Below are positions 1-7,911 of a DNA stretch of 64,000 nt, piece by piece. Where the stretch lies: the NCBI GenBank assembly GCA_038232275.1, contig JBBSIC010000013.1:1-64000 (forward strand), read 5' to 3'. How positions within the stretch are numbered: the stretch's first letter is position 1; every line of letters starts with the position of its first letter. The translations under genes and the position numbers were made by a program. The stretch comes from DATLGB01 sp038232275 (GTDB lineage: Bacteria > Actinomycetota > Thermoleophilia > Solirubrobacterales > Solirubrobacteraceae). Below the pieces are notes generated by a model. It was not told the origin of the DNA and did not search any database. It saw only the letters and a list, made by a program, of their open reading frames with translations.

Positions 1-1056
1 GAGCGCGGCGGGCAGCGCGCGCGGGTGGCGCGCCAGGCCGCGGGCCAGCCGGGCGGCGAGCAGCGGCGCCGGCACCGCGAAGTCCATCCCGCCGAAGGCG
101 GCGAGGAAGGTGGCCCGCCAGGCGTCGTCGCGCGGGGAGTCCTCGTGCAGCAGCGGGACGTAGCGCCCGCCGGCGAAGCCGCCGTAGGCGGTGCGGTTGC
201 AGCGCGCGTCGCCGATCTCAAGCGCCCGCCAGTGCAGCCGGGCGCCGACGCCGCGCTCGATCTCGGCCCAGACGTCGTCGCCGGAGATGGCGCGCAGGTC
301 CTCGCGCCAGCGCTTCGGGTTGCCGACGTAGGCCGCGGGCTGAAAGGAGAACATGCGAAAGCCCATCTCGCGGCCGGCGCGGACGACCTCGGCGACCTGG
401 CCGACGTTGCTCGGCGTCACGGTCATGTTGTGCGCGAGGTAGTGCGTGACGCCGTGCTCGCGCTCCAGGCGCTCGAAGAGCTCGCAGAAGCGGCGCCGGT
501 ACGGGTCCAGCTCGGCCTCGCAGCGCGGCCGGGGGAGGCCTGTGCGGCCGAGCATCAGGGAGTCGAAGTGCCCCGCGAAGCTCAGGTGGCGAAACCCGCC
601 CGCCTGCACGAGCTCCACGAGGTAGTCGTAGTCGAGGTCGCCGTGGGACATCGACATCGGCTTGCGGCCGTGGCGCTGCATGGCCTCAAGCGCCTGCGCG
701 TGGGCCTGCGGCCCGAGCAGCGTGACCTCGCCGCCGATCAGCTGCGCGTTCTGGCCCGGGCCGCGGCGCTCGCGCAGCAGGGCCATCTGGCGCTCGACCT
801 CCGCGACGGTGTGGGCGCCGTCGACGCGGACGCGGTTGGCGTCGCGGGCGTGGTAGCACGGCGTGCACGCGAGGTCGCAGCGCGGGAAGACGCCGTGCGT
901 GCCCTCGCAGCCCGCGGTGCGCCGGCCGAGCATCTGGCGCGGCGTGCGGACGGCGGCGGGAAGCTCGTCCCAGCGCCGGCGCAGGGCGGCCTCGAGCTCC
1001 GGGGGCTGCGGGCGCGTCGCCAGCTCGAGCTGGCGCAGGCGGGCGACGATTGCCAT
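1..1056 (-). CDS. Radical SAM protein (3' end outside window)
   Basis: The gene starts at ATG 1056 on the minus strand and runs off the left edge, leaving 352 visible residues. A CX3CX2C iron-sulfur motif (CDLACTPC, C60/C64/C67) marks it as a radical SAM enzyme that cleaves S-adenosylmethionine. A glycine-rich stretch near residues 100-110 (QLIGGEVTLL) fits the second radical-SAM strand. The N-terminal 50 residues are charged and not diagnostic. It is the last visible gene of a minus-strand series, 8 bases after a GT2 transferase and downstream of a second radical-SAM protein, so a shared pathway is likely. I cannot name the substrate. The family call is firm and the function is open. Confidence 0.8.
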   Translation of the reverse strand, partial: MAIVARLRQLELATRPQPPELEAALRRRWDELPAAVRTPRQMLGRRTAGCEGTHGVFPRCDLACTPCYHARDANRVRVDGAHTVAEVERQMALLRERRGPGQNAQLIGGEVTLLGPQAHAQALEAMQRHGRKPMSMSHGDLDYDYLVELVQAGGFRHLSFAGHFDSLMLGRTGLPRPRCEAELDPYRRRFCELFERLEREHGVTHYLAHNMTVTPSNVGQVAEVVRAGREMGFRMFSFQPAAYVGNPKRWREDLRAISGDDVWAEIERGVGARLHWRALEIGDARCNRTAYGGFAGGRYVPLLHEDSPRDDAWRATFLAAFGGMDFAVPAPLLAARLARGLARHPRALPAAL

Positions 1057-1064
1057 GGCGCGCA

Positions 1065-1748
1065 CTATCGCACCACCCGGTACAGGCGCGCGAGCCGGGC
1101 CGGCGGAACGCCCGCGACGTAAAGCCAGCGGATGACCGTCCAGCTGAGCAACGTGCGCGGGATTCCGACCGCCCGCCAGCGGCGGTCCGAGGTCGTGGCC
1201 GGGCCGGGCAGGCAGACCGTGCGCCCATGGCGCTCGAGGCGGCGGACGAAGTCGTAGTCGTCCATGATCTCAAGCTCGCGGAAGCCGCCGAGCGCGTCGA
1301 AGGCCGCGCGCCGGCACCAGACGCACGAGTCGCCGTAGTACCAGCCCAGGCGCCGCTGGTGGCGGTAGACGGCGGCCAGGATGCGCGCGAAGCGGTCGCC
1401 GCCGTCGAAGCGCAGGGCGAAGTTGCCGCCGACCACGCGCGGGTCCGCGCACGCGGCGCGCAGCGCGGCGGGCGCCCCGGGCGGCAGCCGGCTGTCGGCG
1501 TGGACGAAGACGAGCACGTCGCCCGTCGCCGCGGCGGCGCCGGCGTTGCACTGCGCGGCGCGCCCGCCCCGGTCGACCACGACGGCGGGCCGCACCGGGT
1601 GGGCCCGCGCGAGCGCGACCGTGGCGTCCGCCGAACCGCCGTCGGCGAGCACGAGCTCGTCGAAGCCGGTGAGGGAGTCGAGCAGCGCCGGCACCTGCGC
1701 GGCCTCGTCGAGCGCGGGCACGACCACGGAGACCGTCAGATCGCGCAC
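1065..1748 (-). CDS. GT2 family glycosyltransferase (TIGR04283-like)
   Basis: The 227-residue protein has a GT-A fold: strand SVVVPALDE, the nucleotide-binding DGGS at 36-39, and the metal-binding HAD at 83-85. The RAAQCNAG and YGD segments and the ending with GVPPARLARLY resemble the TIGR04283 group often found beside radical-SAM genes and named arsenosugar or rSAM/selenodomain-associated transferases. It starts at GTG 1748 and overlaps the end of the upstream phosphoesterase/radical-SAM gene by 13 bases, so the two are translationally coupled. The TIGR04283 assignment is from memory of the family; an ordinary GT2 with another acceptor is possible. Confidence 0.75.
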   Translation of the reverse strand: MRDLTVSVVVPALDEAAQVPALLDSLTGFDELVLADGGSADATVALARAHPVRPAVVVDRGGRAAQCNAGAAAATGDVLVFVHADSRLPPGAPAALRAACADPRVVGGNFALRFDGGDRFARILAAVYRHQRRLGWYYGDSCVWCRRAAFDALGGFRELEIMDDYDFVRRLERHGRTVCLPGPATTSDRRWRAVGIPRTLLSWTVIRWLYVAGVPPARLARLYRVVR

Positions 1749-3065
1749 GCGAACGCCTCCGGAAGCGTCCCGTCGGCCCGGCGCAGATGCAGGAAGCGCT
1801 CGATCACCCGGCGCTTGGCCTCGGCGACGGTCAGCGTCTTGTCGCCCAGCCGGAAGTCCGGGCTGGCGTCGCGGTCCGCGCCGAGGGGATGCCAGTGCGC
1901 GCCGTCGGCGGTGAGGGTCAGCTCGGGCACCACCACCGCGTCGGTGACCGCGAGGCCGTCCGCGCTGCCGCCGCGCGCGACGAGCGGGCGCACCGCGACC
2001 TCGGCGACTCCCGCGAGCAGCGCCCGCAGCGCGTCGCCCTCGCCGCGGTTGGCGTCGGTCTCGGTCATCGCCACGCGCACGCGCAGGCCCGCCGCGGCGG
2101 CCGCCCGGATCCCCGCGAGCGCCTTCGCCCAGGATCCGGCGCCCCGCTGGCGGTCGTGGATCGCCGGCGTCGCGCTGTCCAGCGAGGACTGCAGGGTGAC
2201 GTTGCCCAGCTCCGCCAGGCGCGGGATGACGTCCGCCCGGCGCGGGCCCGTCAGCAGCATCGCGTTGGTGAGCACGACCGTCGGCAGCCGGGCGGCGGCC
2301 GCGGCGACGAGGTCGGCGGCGTCGCGGCGCACGAAGGGCTCCCCGCCGGTCAGGTAGACCTCCTTGAAGCCCTCGGCGACCGCGGCGTCAGCGAGCGCCT
2401 CGAGCCGGGCGAGGGAGAGCTCCCGCCGGCGGGCGGTGGGGGAGGACTCGACGACGCAGTAGCCGCAGGCCAGGTTGCAGTGGAAGTTCGTGTACAGCCA
2501 CAGGCGCGCGGGGAACAGCGGCGTGTCGAACAGCGACGTCACCGCGAGCCCGTCCTCGGCCTCCGGCGCCGTGTCGGCACCCCAGCCGGCCGCGCTGGAC
2601 GCGGTCCCGGCCGGGAGGGAGTCGCGGTAGACGTGGTAGCGCCCCCGGGCGCGCTCGGCGGGCGGCACGACCTCCAGGCACGTCGTCCACCAGCCGGTCT
2701 CGATCGTCTGCACGCAGAGCTCGGGGAGCCCGGCCGCCCGCATGGACGCGGCCTGCGCGGGCCAGTCGTAGGCCACCGGGACGAGCCGGGCCTGCGCGCG
2801 GCCGCCCTCGAGGTCCAGCACGGCGTAGCAGGCGTCGCGCCGGCCGTCGTTGGCCGGGCGCCCGATCGCGCCGGCGTTGACGATCAGGGTGTCGTCGACG
2901 CGTCGCTGCCACGGGGTCGACGTCGGCGCCAAAGCCGCCCAGGTCGCCGAGGCACAGCCGCCGGTCGCAGCCGCGCTCGGCGGCGTCCGCGAGCACGGCG
3001 CGCAGCGCGTGGGGGTTGGCGTAGGGACCGCCGAGCGCCGCGAGGCGGACGTGAGCGTCCGTCAT
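1736..3065 (-). pseudogene. Metallophosphoesterase-radical SAM fusion, internal deletion and frameshift
   Basis: Reading from ATG 3065, the first about 46 residues match the start of a calcineurin-like phosphoesterase subfamily (GDLGGFGADVDP), though the usual DxH is replaced by LGGPYAN. Near 2930 the frame changes, and reading resumes at the phosphoesterase C-terminal end (VNAGAIGRPANDG). The middle, which normally carries GNHD- and GHTH-type metal ligands, is absent. The second frame then continues without a stop into a radical SAM domain with CNLACGYC and a TGGEP motif, ending at 1736. The phosphoesterase part cannot be active. The radical SAM part could still be made if translation starts internally, for example at a GTG just before VTSLFDTP. 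It is the head of the minus-strand cluster and lies 32 bases from a divergent oxidoreductase gene. Confidence 0.7.
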
Positions 3066-3097
3066 GATCCGCCCGTGTCGACCGCGCGCATCCGCCC

Positions 3098-4257
3098 ATG
3101 ATGACGCGGATCGCAATCCTCGGCGCGGGGCCGGTCGGCCTCGAGGCCGCGCTCGCCGCGCGGGCGGCCGGGCACCGCGCCACGGTCTACGAGCAGGCGC
3201 CGACGCCGGCCGGCAACGTCCGGGCCTGGGGCCACGTGCGGCTGTTCACCCCGTGGGACTGGAACGTCTCCCCGCGCATGCGGGCCGCGCTCGGCGACGC
3301 GGCGCCCGCGGGCAATGGTTTTCCGACGGGCGACGAGCTCGCCGGCCGCCTGCTCGACCCGGTGGCTCGGAGCCTCGACGTCCGCACGGGCGTCCGGGTG
3401 CTCGGCGTCGCCCGGCGGGGCTGCTCAAGCACGAGGAGATCGGCTCGCCGGCACGCGCCGCGCGGCCCTTCCGGCTGCACCTGAGCGCCAACGGGGAGGA
3501 GTCGGTCGCCGAGACGGACTTCGTGATCGACGCGACGGGGACCTACGCCACGCCCAACCGGCTCGGCGACGGCGGCCTGGACGCGCTCGGCGAGCGCGCC
3601 TGCGCGCCGCGCATCCTGCGCGCCATCCCGCGGGCCGAAGAGCTCGCCGGCCAGACCGTGCTGCTCACCGGCGGCGGGCACTGCGCCCAGACCGCCGCGC
3701 GCGACCTGGCCGAGGTCGCCCGCCGCGCGCCGGGCACCCGGGTCGTCTGGGTCGTGCGCGCGCCCGCTCCGACCTGGGGCGCCGTGAAGGACGACCCGCT
3801 GCCGCAGCGCGCCGCCCTCAACGCGGTCGCGCGCGAGCTGGCCGCCGGTGCCTGCGACGCGGTGCAGGTCCGGCCCGGCCACGTCGTCGAGGCGCTGCGG
3901 CCGCGTGACGGCGGTTTGGCGGTCACCCTGCGCAACGGCGGTCCGTAGGAGGTCGTGGTCGACCGCGTGCTGGGCCTGCACGGCGGCGTCCCCGACGCCT
4001 CCATCCACCGTCAGCTGCAGGTCCACGAGTGCTACGCGACGCTCGGGCCGATCAAGCTCGCGGCCGCGCTGCTGGGCGGCGGCGACTGCCTGCAGCCGGT
4101 CTCCCGCGGCGCGGACGCGCTCGCCAACCCCGAGCCGGGCTTCTTCATCCTCGGCGCGAAGTCCTACGGGCGCAACTCCCAGTTCCTGCTGCGCGCCGGC
4201 TGGGAGCAGGTCGATGACGTCTTCAGCGCGCTGATCTCACGCCGGCGAGCACGTTGA
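3098..4257 (+). pseudogene. FAD/NAD(P)-binding oxidoreductase, frameshifted and with in-frame stop
   Basis: The gene starts at ATG 3098 (or 3101) with the dinucleotide-binding GAGPVGLEAAL, followed by an EQAPTPAG segment typical of flavoprotein monooxygenase-like enzymes. Near 3418 the frame shifts by one base within a G run, and the protein continues with a second nucleotide-binding site (LLTGGGHCAQTAAR). An amber TAG at 3946-3948 interrupts that same frame; beyond it the frame stays open (VLGLHGG, then FFILGAKSYGRNSQFLL) to 4257. Joined, the pieces make about 385 residues, a normal length. It diverges from the phosphoesterase/radical-SAM gene, which is also broken. Its 3' end overlaps the convergent membrane protein by 35 bases. 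Confidence 0.75.
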
Positions 4258-4705
4258 CGAGCCCGACGGCGCCGACCAGCGCCGCATACGTGCGGGCGTC
4301 GGCGAATGGGTCCCAGCGCCCCTGCAGGGCGAGCAGCAGGCCGCCGAGGGCGATGGTGGCGGCGGCGCCGAGCGGATCGACGGCGAAGCCGCGCCGGGCC
4401 AGCACGGCCCCGGCCGTTGCGCCGGCCCCCGCGCCGACGAGGTACAGACCGGCGATGTCGAGGTCGGGCCGGGCGTCGTGGGCGAAGGCGACGGCGGCGC
4501 CCCAGCCGACGAGCACGACGGCCGTCGCCCAGTAGGCGCCCTTGCGGCCTCCGGCGGCCGCGCTCGCGAGGTACACGAGGCCGATCCCGAGCGGGACCAG
4601 GTAGAAGCGGCGCGGTCCGGCACCGACCACCAGGACGAAGACGATCGCGCCGGCGAGCAGGATCAAGCCCTGGCGCAGGCGCTCTGAGGACGGGCGGTCG
4701 CGCAT
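4223..4705 (-). CDS. Small multi-pass membrane protein
   Basis: This is a 160-residue protein starting at ATG 4705 (MRDRPSSERL). An upstream extension to 4870 is possible but has arginine-rich, non-hydrophobic content and would run through the aroH promoter repeats. Hydrophobic stretches near residues 12-28, 35-47, 53-72, 80-100, 113-125 and 137-155 predict five or six membrane spans. No catalytic motif is visible and I do not recognise the family. It faces the broken oxidoreductase tail by tail, and its start lies about 160 bases from the divergent aroH. Confidence 0.6.
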   Translation of the reverse strand: MRDRPSSERLRQGLILLAGAIVFVLVVGAGPRRFYLVPLGIGLVYLASAAAGGRKGAYWATAVVLVGWGAAVAFAHDARPDLDIAGLYLVGAGAGATAGAVLARRGFAVDPLGAAATIALGGLLLALQGRWDPFADARTYAALVGAVGLVNVLAGVRSAR

Positions 4706-4786
4706 ACAGACTATGCGGGGCCGGGTCGCGAGCAGTTCACTGCGAGATCGTATATCCGCGCCTGGGGCGCGGCCACGCTGCGACCG

Positions 4787-4891
4787 GCATCGCGCTCGCG
4801 AGGCTCTATGGGCTGCGGCTGGCATCGCGCTCATGAGGCGCTGCGCGCTGCGGCTAGCATCGCGCTGCATGAGGCTCTACGCGTTGCGCGG
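4787..4891 (+). repeat. 35-bp tandem repeat, three copies, reaching into aroH
   Basis: Three units begin at 4787, 4822 and 4857, each opening with GCATCGCGCT and spaced exactly 35 bases. Copies 1 and 2 end in GCTGCGGCT; copy 3 diverges after the aroH start codon. The junction of copies 2 and 3 supplies TAGCAT, a plausible -10 box, and copy 3 holds the ATG of aroH. Copy 2 offers an out-of-register ATG at the equivalent place. The array therefore looks like duplication of a promoter/start segment. Confidence 0.85.
4855..4860 (+). promoter_or_regulatory. Candidate -10 box for aroH (leaderless)
   Basis: TAGCAT fits TANNNT and lies 8 bases before ATG 4869. That would place the transcription start at or next to the start codon. 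There is no Shine-Dalgarno sequence in the gap. Confidence 0.4.
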
Positions 4892-5234
4892 CGCCACGAG
4901 CGTCGAGGTCGACGAGCGCGACGCGATCCTGGAGGCCACCGACGAGCTGATGCGCGAGCTGATCGAGCGCAACCGGCTCGCGGCGGCCGACCTCGTGTCG
5001 TGCCTGTTCACGCTCACGCCCGACCTGCACGCGGAGTTCCCCGCGGTCGCGGCGCGCGAGATGGGACTGAGCGCGGTGCCGCTCATGTGCGCACAGGAGC
5101 TCGACGTCCCTGGCTCGCTGCCGCGCGTCATCCGCGTGCTCGTGCACTGCTACCTGGCCGACGGGCTCGAGCCCCAGCACGTCTACCTCGGGGAGGCAGG
5201 CAGGCTGCGCCTCGACCTCGAGGGCGCGCAGTAG
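4869..5234 (+). CDS. aroH: Chorismate mutase, AroH type
   Basis: The protein has 121 residues, the usual length of the trimeric AroH class typified by Bacillus subtilis AroH. It converts chorismate to prephenate for phenylalanine and tyrosine synthesis. Family landmarks are the N-terminal LRGATSVE (active-site arginine), LFTLTPDLHAEFPA, the VPLMCAQELDV segment and a terminal RVLVHCY...HVYLGEAGRLR. The start at ATG 4869 gives the family's exact N-terminus. The next genes are an aminotransferase, DAHP synthase, prephenate dehydrogenase and EPSP synthase, so it opens an aromatic amino acid block. It sits between two different short tandem repeats. Confidence 0.93.
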   Translation: MRLYALRGATSVEVDERDAILEATDELMRELIERNRLAAADLVSCLFTLTPDLHAEFPAVAAREMGLSAVPLMCAQELDVPGSLPRVIRVLVHCYLADGLEPQHVYLGEAGRLRLDLEGAQ

Positions 5235-5334
5235 AACCCTCGGGGACCCGGCTGCGCTGAGCCATATGGCTCGCTCCGCCACCGCAGTAAACCCTCGGGG
5301 ACCCGGCTGCGCTGAGCCATATGGCTCGCTCCGC
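5235..5334 (+). repeat. 54-bp direct duplication with a palindromic core
   Basis: Two identical 46-base blocks lie at 5235-5280 and 5289-5334, repeating with a period of 54. Each contains the perfect 14-base palindrome GAGCCATATGGCTC (5260-5273 and 5314-5327). The duplication begins immediately after the aroH stop codon and ends just before the hisC-type promoter. It could be a terminator, an operator pair or a REP-like element. There is no T-tract, so an intrinsic terminator is unlikely. Confidence 0.85.
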
Positions 5335-5341
5335 CCACCCC

Positions 5342-5347
5342 TAGGCT
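5342..5347 (+). promoter_or_regulatory. Candidate -10 box (leaderless) for the aminotransferase
   Basis: TAGGCT fits the actinobacterial TANNNT -10 and stands 6 bases before ATG 5354. No Shine-Dalgarno is present between them. Confidence 0.4.
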
Positions 5348-5353
5348 CGGAGC

Positions 5354-6433
5354 ATGGCGCTCGAGTTCGCGGAGAAGCTCCGCCGTCTGACGGTCTATCC
5401 CGCCGCCGACGGCTACGGCCTCGGCCCGGAGGTCGCGCTGATGGCCTCCAACGAGACGCCGTACCCGCCGCTGCCGGCGGTACAGCGCGCGGTCACGGAG
5501 GCGATGGCGCTTGTCAACCGCTACCCCGACCCGTCCAACGCCGGTCTGCGTAGGGCGCTGTCGGAGCGCTACGACGTCCCGATCAACCGGATCGCGATCG
5601 GCAACGGCTCCTGCGACATCCTGCTCGCGGCCGGCGAGGCGCTGCTCGAGCCCGGCGCCGAGCTCGTCTACGCCTGGCCGTCCTTCAGCGTCTACCCGCA
5701 CCTGGCCGCCGCGTCCGGGGCCCGCGCGCTGGCCGTGCCCGTCGACGCCGAGCACCGCCACGACCTCGCCGCGATGCTCGCCGAGATCACCGTCGCCACG
5801 CGGCTCGTGATCGTCTGCAACCCGAACAACCCGACCTCGACCGCGCTGGGGCTGGACGCGATCCGCGCCTTCGTCGAGGCCGTCCCGAGCCACGTCGCGG
5901 TGCTCCTCGACGAGGCCTACTGCGAGTTCAACCTGCTCGACGACCCGGACGCGTCCCTCGACCTGCTCGACCGGCACCCGAACCTCGTGCTGCTGCGCAC
6001 GTTCTCGAAGGTCTACGGGCTCTGCGGCCTGCGCGTGGGCTACGCGCTCTGCGGCTCCGCCGATTTCCCCACCGCCGTCGACGCCGTCCGCCAGCCCTTC
6101 TTTTGCAACGTCGCCGCCCAAGCCGCCGCGATCGCCGCGCTCGGCTCCCAGGACGAGATCGCGTCGCGCGTGGAGCGCAACCTCGCCGAGCGCCTCGGCC
6201 TCGGCGACGGCCTGCGCCGCATGGCCATCGATGCGGCCGACTCCCAGGCGAACTTCGTCTGGTTCGACCTGCCGGACCCCGAGAGCGAGCCCGACGTGGT
6301 CAAGGGCCTCGCCGACCGGCACATCCTCGTCCGCGCGGGCGCCCCGCTCGGCCGCGCGGGCGCCCTGCGCGTGACTGTCGGGACCCCGGACGAGAACCGC
6401 CGCTTCCTGGCGGCGCTCGGCGAGCTGGTCTGA
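5354..6433 (+). CDS. hisC: HisC-type aminotransferase (histidinol-phosphate or aromatic)
   Basis: This is a 359-residue fold-type I pyridoxal-phosphate aminotransferase. It shows the N-terminal SNETPYPP, NPNNPT (156-161), DEAYCEF (186-192), the Schiff-base lysine in TFSKVYGLCGLRVGY (K219) and a C-terminal arginine region ALRVTVGTPDENRRF. HisC transfers the amino group from glutamate to imidazoleacetol phosphate; close relatives transaminate phenylpyruvate or prephenate. No other his gene is in the window, while chorismate mutase precedes it and DAHP synthase and prephenate dehydrogenase follow. I therefore infer an aromatic role, perhaps with dual function, as for B. subtilis HisC. The family is certain and the substrate is not. 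Confidence 0.85.
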   Translation: MALEFAEKLRRLTVYPAADGYGLGPEVALMASNETPYPPLPAVQRAVTEAMALVNRYPDPSNAGLRRALSERYDVPINRIAIGNGSCDILLAAGEALLEPGAELVYAWPSFSVYPHLAAASGARALAVPVDAEHRHDLAAMLAEITVATRLVIVCNPNNPTSTALGLDAIRAFVEAVPSHVAVLLDEAYCEFNLLDDPDASLDLLDRHPNLVLLRTFSKVYGLCGLRVGYALCGSADFPTAVDAVRQPFFCNVAAQAAAIAALGSQDEIASRVERNLAERLGLGDGLRRMAIDAADSQANFVWFDLPDPESEPDVVKGLADRHILVRAGAPLGRAGALRVTVGTPDENRRFLAALGELV

Positions 6434-6885
6434 CGCGAGCGGCGCGGGCCGGTTTCGTTCCATGCCCCGCCTCAGCGCGAGACCTCTGGAACGTTTCGGT
6501 CGGTAGCCGACCACAACGGTCCACGGAGCGGTGGAAGCCGCCGGTGCATGACGTTGTCCGTCAAATACGGGGACAACCACATGTACCGGCCTCGTCGACC
6601 GCATGGACCGCCCACCACCCGCCTGCTACCTTTCCGCAAGCATGGTCCACCAGCCGTCCCTGCGCCCGCTGCTGCAGAGCGCCCGCACCCCGCGGGCGGC
6701 CGGCTATGCCTACCCCTCCGGCGCCGGGCGATTTACGCAGGCGCTCGGCCGGCAGTCCGTCTGACCGCGGACGCCGCTTCCTGAAGGCCCTCCGGGCCGA
6801 GCGCCGTTTGAAGACGCGAACGCCCTAGTCCGTTTCGCAGCTAGCCCGTACCCTTCCCGAGGACTTGACGACAGGTAGGCACACC
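6434..6885 (+). other. 452-bp intergenic region upstream of DAHP synthase
   Basis: Two things are visible here. First, an inverted repeat CGTTCCA (6456-6462) / TGGAACG (6487-6493), separated by 24 bases, follows the aminotransferase. Second, a possible 40-codon reading frame at 6642-6764 is followed by a GGCCC-TCC-GGGCC hairpin at 6786-6798. The Shine-Dalgarno AGGTAGG of the DAHP synthase gene lies at its end. I see no conserved gene. Confidence 0.5.
6642..6764 (+). CDS. Possible 40-residue leader peptide upstream of DAHP synthase
   Basis: An ATG-initiated frame of 40 codons lies 121 bases upstream of the DAHP synthase start. A TANNNT box (TACCTT, 6627-6632) sits 9 bases before its ATG. Near its middle it carries two tyrosine codons (GYAYPSG) and one phenylalanine codon, and a short GC hairpin follows its stop. 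This arrangement would suit an attenuation leader sensing tyrosine or phenylalanine. The codon signal is weak, and the frame may be chance in GC-rich DNA. Confidence 0.25.
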   Translation: MVHQPSLRPLLQSARTPRAAGYAYPSGAGRFTQALGRQSV

Positions 6886-7911
6886 ATGATGATCGTGATG
6901 AAACCGACGGCCACCGAGGCCGAGATCGATGCGGTGATCGACCGCATCCAGGGCGTGAACGCCGTGGCGCACCCGTCGCGTGGCGCGGAGATCACCGTGA
7001 TCGGCGCCATCGGCGACCGGGAGCACATCGGCCGCCTCGAGCTCGACGGCGCGCCAGGGGTCGAGAAGGTCGTGCCGATCCTGAGGCCCTACAAGCTCGC
7101 ATCCCGCGAACTGCGCCAGGAGCCGTCGGTCTTCGAGATCGGCGGCGCCCGCGTCGGCGGCGAGCACTTCGCGCTGATCGCCGGGCCGTGCACCGTCGAG
7201 TCGCGCGAGCAGACCGTCGGCACGGCCCACGTGGTCAAGGAGGGTGGCGCGGCGATGTTCCGCGGCGGCGCCTACAAGCCCCGCACCTCGCCCTACGCTT
7301 TCGCCGGCCTCGGGGAGTCGGGCCTGCGCCTGTTGGCCGAGGCCAAGGCGGCGACCAACTTGCCGATCGTCACCGAGCTGATGGACGCCCGCGACCTCGA
7401 GGCGGTCCTCGAGGTCGCCGACGTGATCCAGGTCGGCGCGCGCAACATGCAGAACTACACGCTGCTGACCGAGCTCGGCCGCGCCGGCCGGCCGGTCCTG
7501 CTCAAGCGCGGCTTCTCGGCCACACTGGAGGAGCTGCTGATGGCCGCGGAGTACATCCTCAAGGAGGGCAACCCGCACGTGCTGCTGTGCGAGCGGGGCA
7601 TCCGCACGTTCGAAACCGCGTACAGATTCACCCTCGACCTCACGGCGATCCCGGTCCTCAAGGAGCTCTCCCACCTGCCCGTGATCGTGGACCCCAGCCA
7701 CGCCGCGGGCCGCCGCGTCCTGGTCGAGCCGCTGTCGCTCGCCGCCGCCGCCGCGGGTGCCGACGGCATCATCGTCGAGGTGCACCCGAACCCCGACGAG
7801 GCGATCTGCGACGGCCCGCAGGCGATCCTCAACGACGACTTCGCTCGCTTCGCCCGGCACGTCGAGCAGGCCGCCGTCGTCGCCGGCAAGGTTCTGAGCG
7901 CCCGCGTTTGA
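6886..7911 (+). CDS. aroF: 3-deoxy-7-phosphoheptulonate (DAHP) synthase, type Ibeta
   Basis: The enzyme condenses phosphoenolpyruvate and erythrose 4-phosphate, the first shikimate step. ATG 6886 is chosen because AGGTAGG lies six bases before it and the protein then begins MMIVMKP like Thermotoga DAHP synthase; a TTG at 6865 would add seven residues. Residues 1 to about 70 form the ferredoxin-like regulatory domain of this subtype, followed by the barrel with GPCTVES, YKPRTSPY, LLKRGF, CERGIRTFE and VDPSHAAGRR. In relatives the N-terminal domain binds tyrosine or phenylalanine for feedback inhibition. Its TGA overlaps the TTG start of tyrA. Confidence 0.93.
   Translation: MMIVMKPTATEAEIDAVIDRIQGVNAVAHPSRGAEITVIGAIGDREHIGRLELDGAPGVEKVVPILRPYKLASRELRQEPSVFEIGGARVGGEHFALIAGPCTVESREQTVGTAHVVKEGGAAMFRGGAYKPRTSPYAFAGLGESGLRLLAEAKAATNLPIVTELMDARDLEAVLEVADVIQVGARNMQNYTLLTELGRAGRPVLLKRGFSATLEELLMAAEYILKEGNPHVLLCERGIRTFETAYRFTLDLTAIPVLKELSHLPVIVDPSHAAGRRVLVEPLSLAAAAAGADGIIVEVHPNPDEAICDGPQAILNDDFARFARHVEQAAVVAGKVLSARV

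Noticed and set aside
25..1122. Plus-strand frame of 365 codons at the left edge
   Set aside because: It is antisense to the radical SAM gene, which has CX3CX2C. The plus-strand product is alanine/arginine-rich with no recognisable fold.
4787..4891. Three 35-bp repeats considered as a CRISPR array
   Set aside because: The units are directly adjacent with no unique spacers and reach into a coding start. No cas gene is present.
5183..6604. Long minus-strand open frame (473 codons) opposite the aminotransferase
   Set aside because: Its protein is arginine/valine/glycine-rich low-complexity with no motif, and the plus-strand HisC-type enzyme is certain. Long antisense frames are expected at this GC content.
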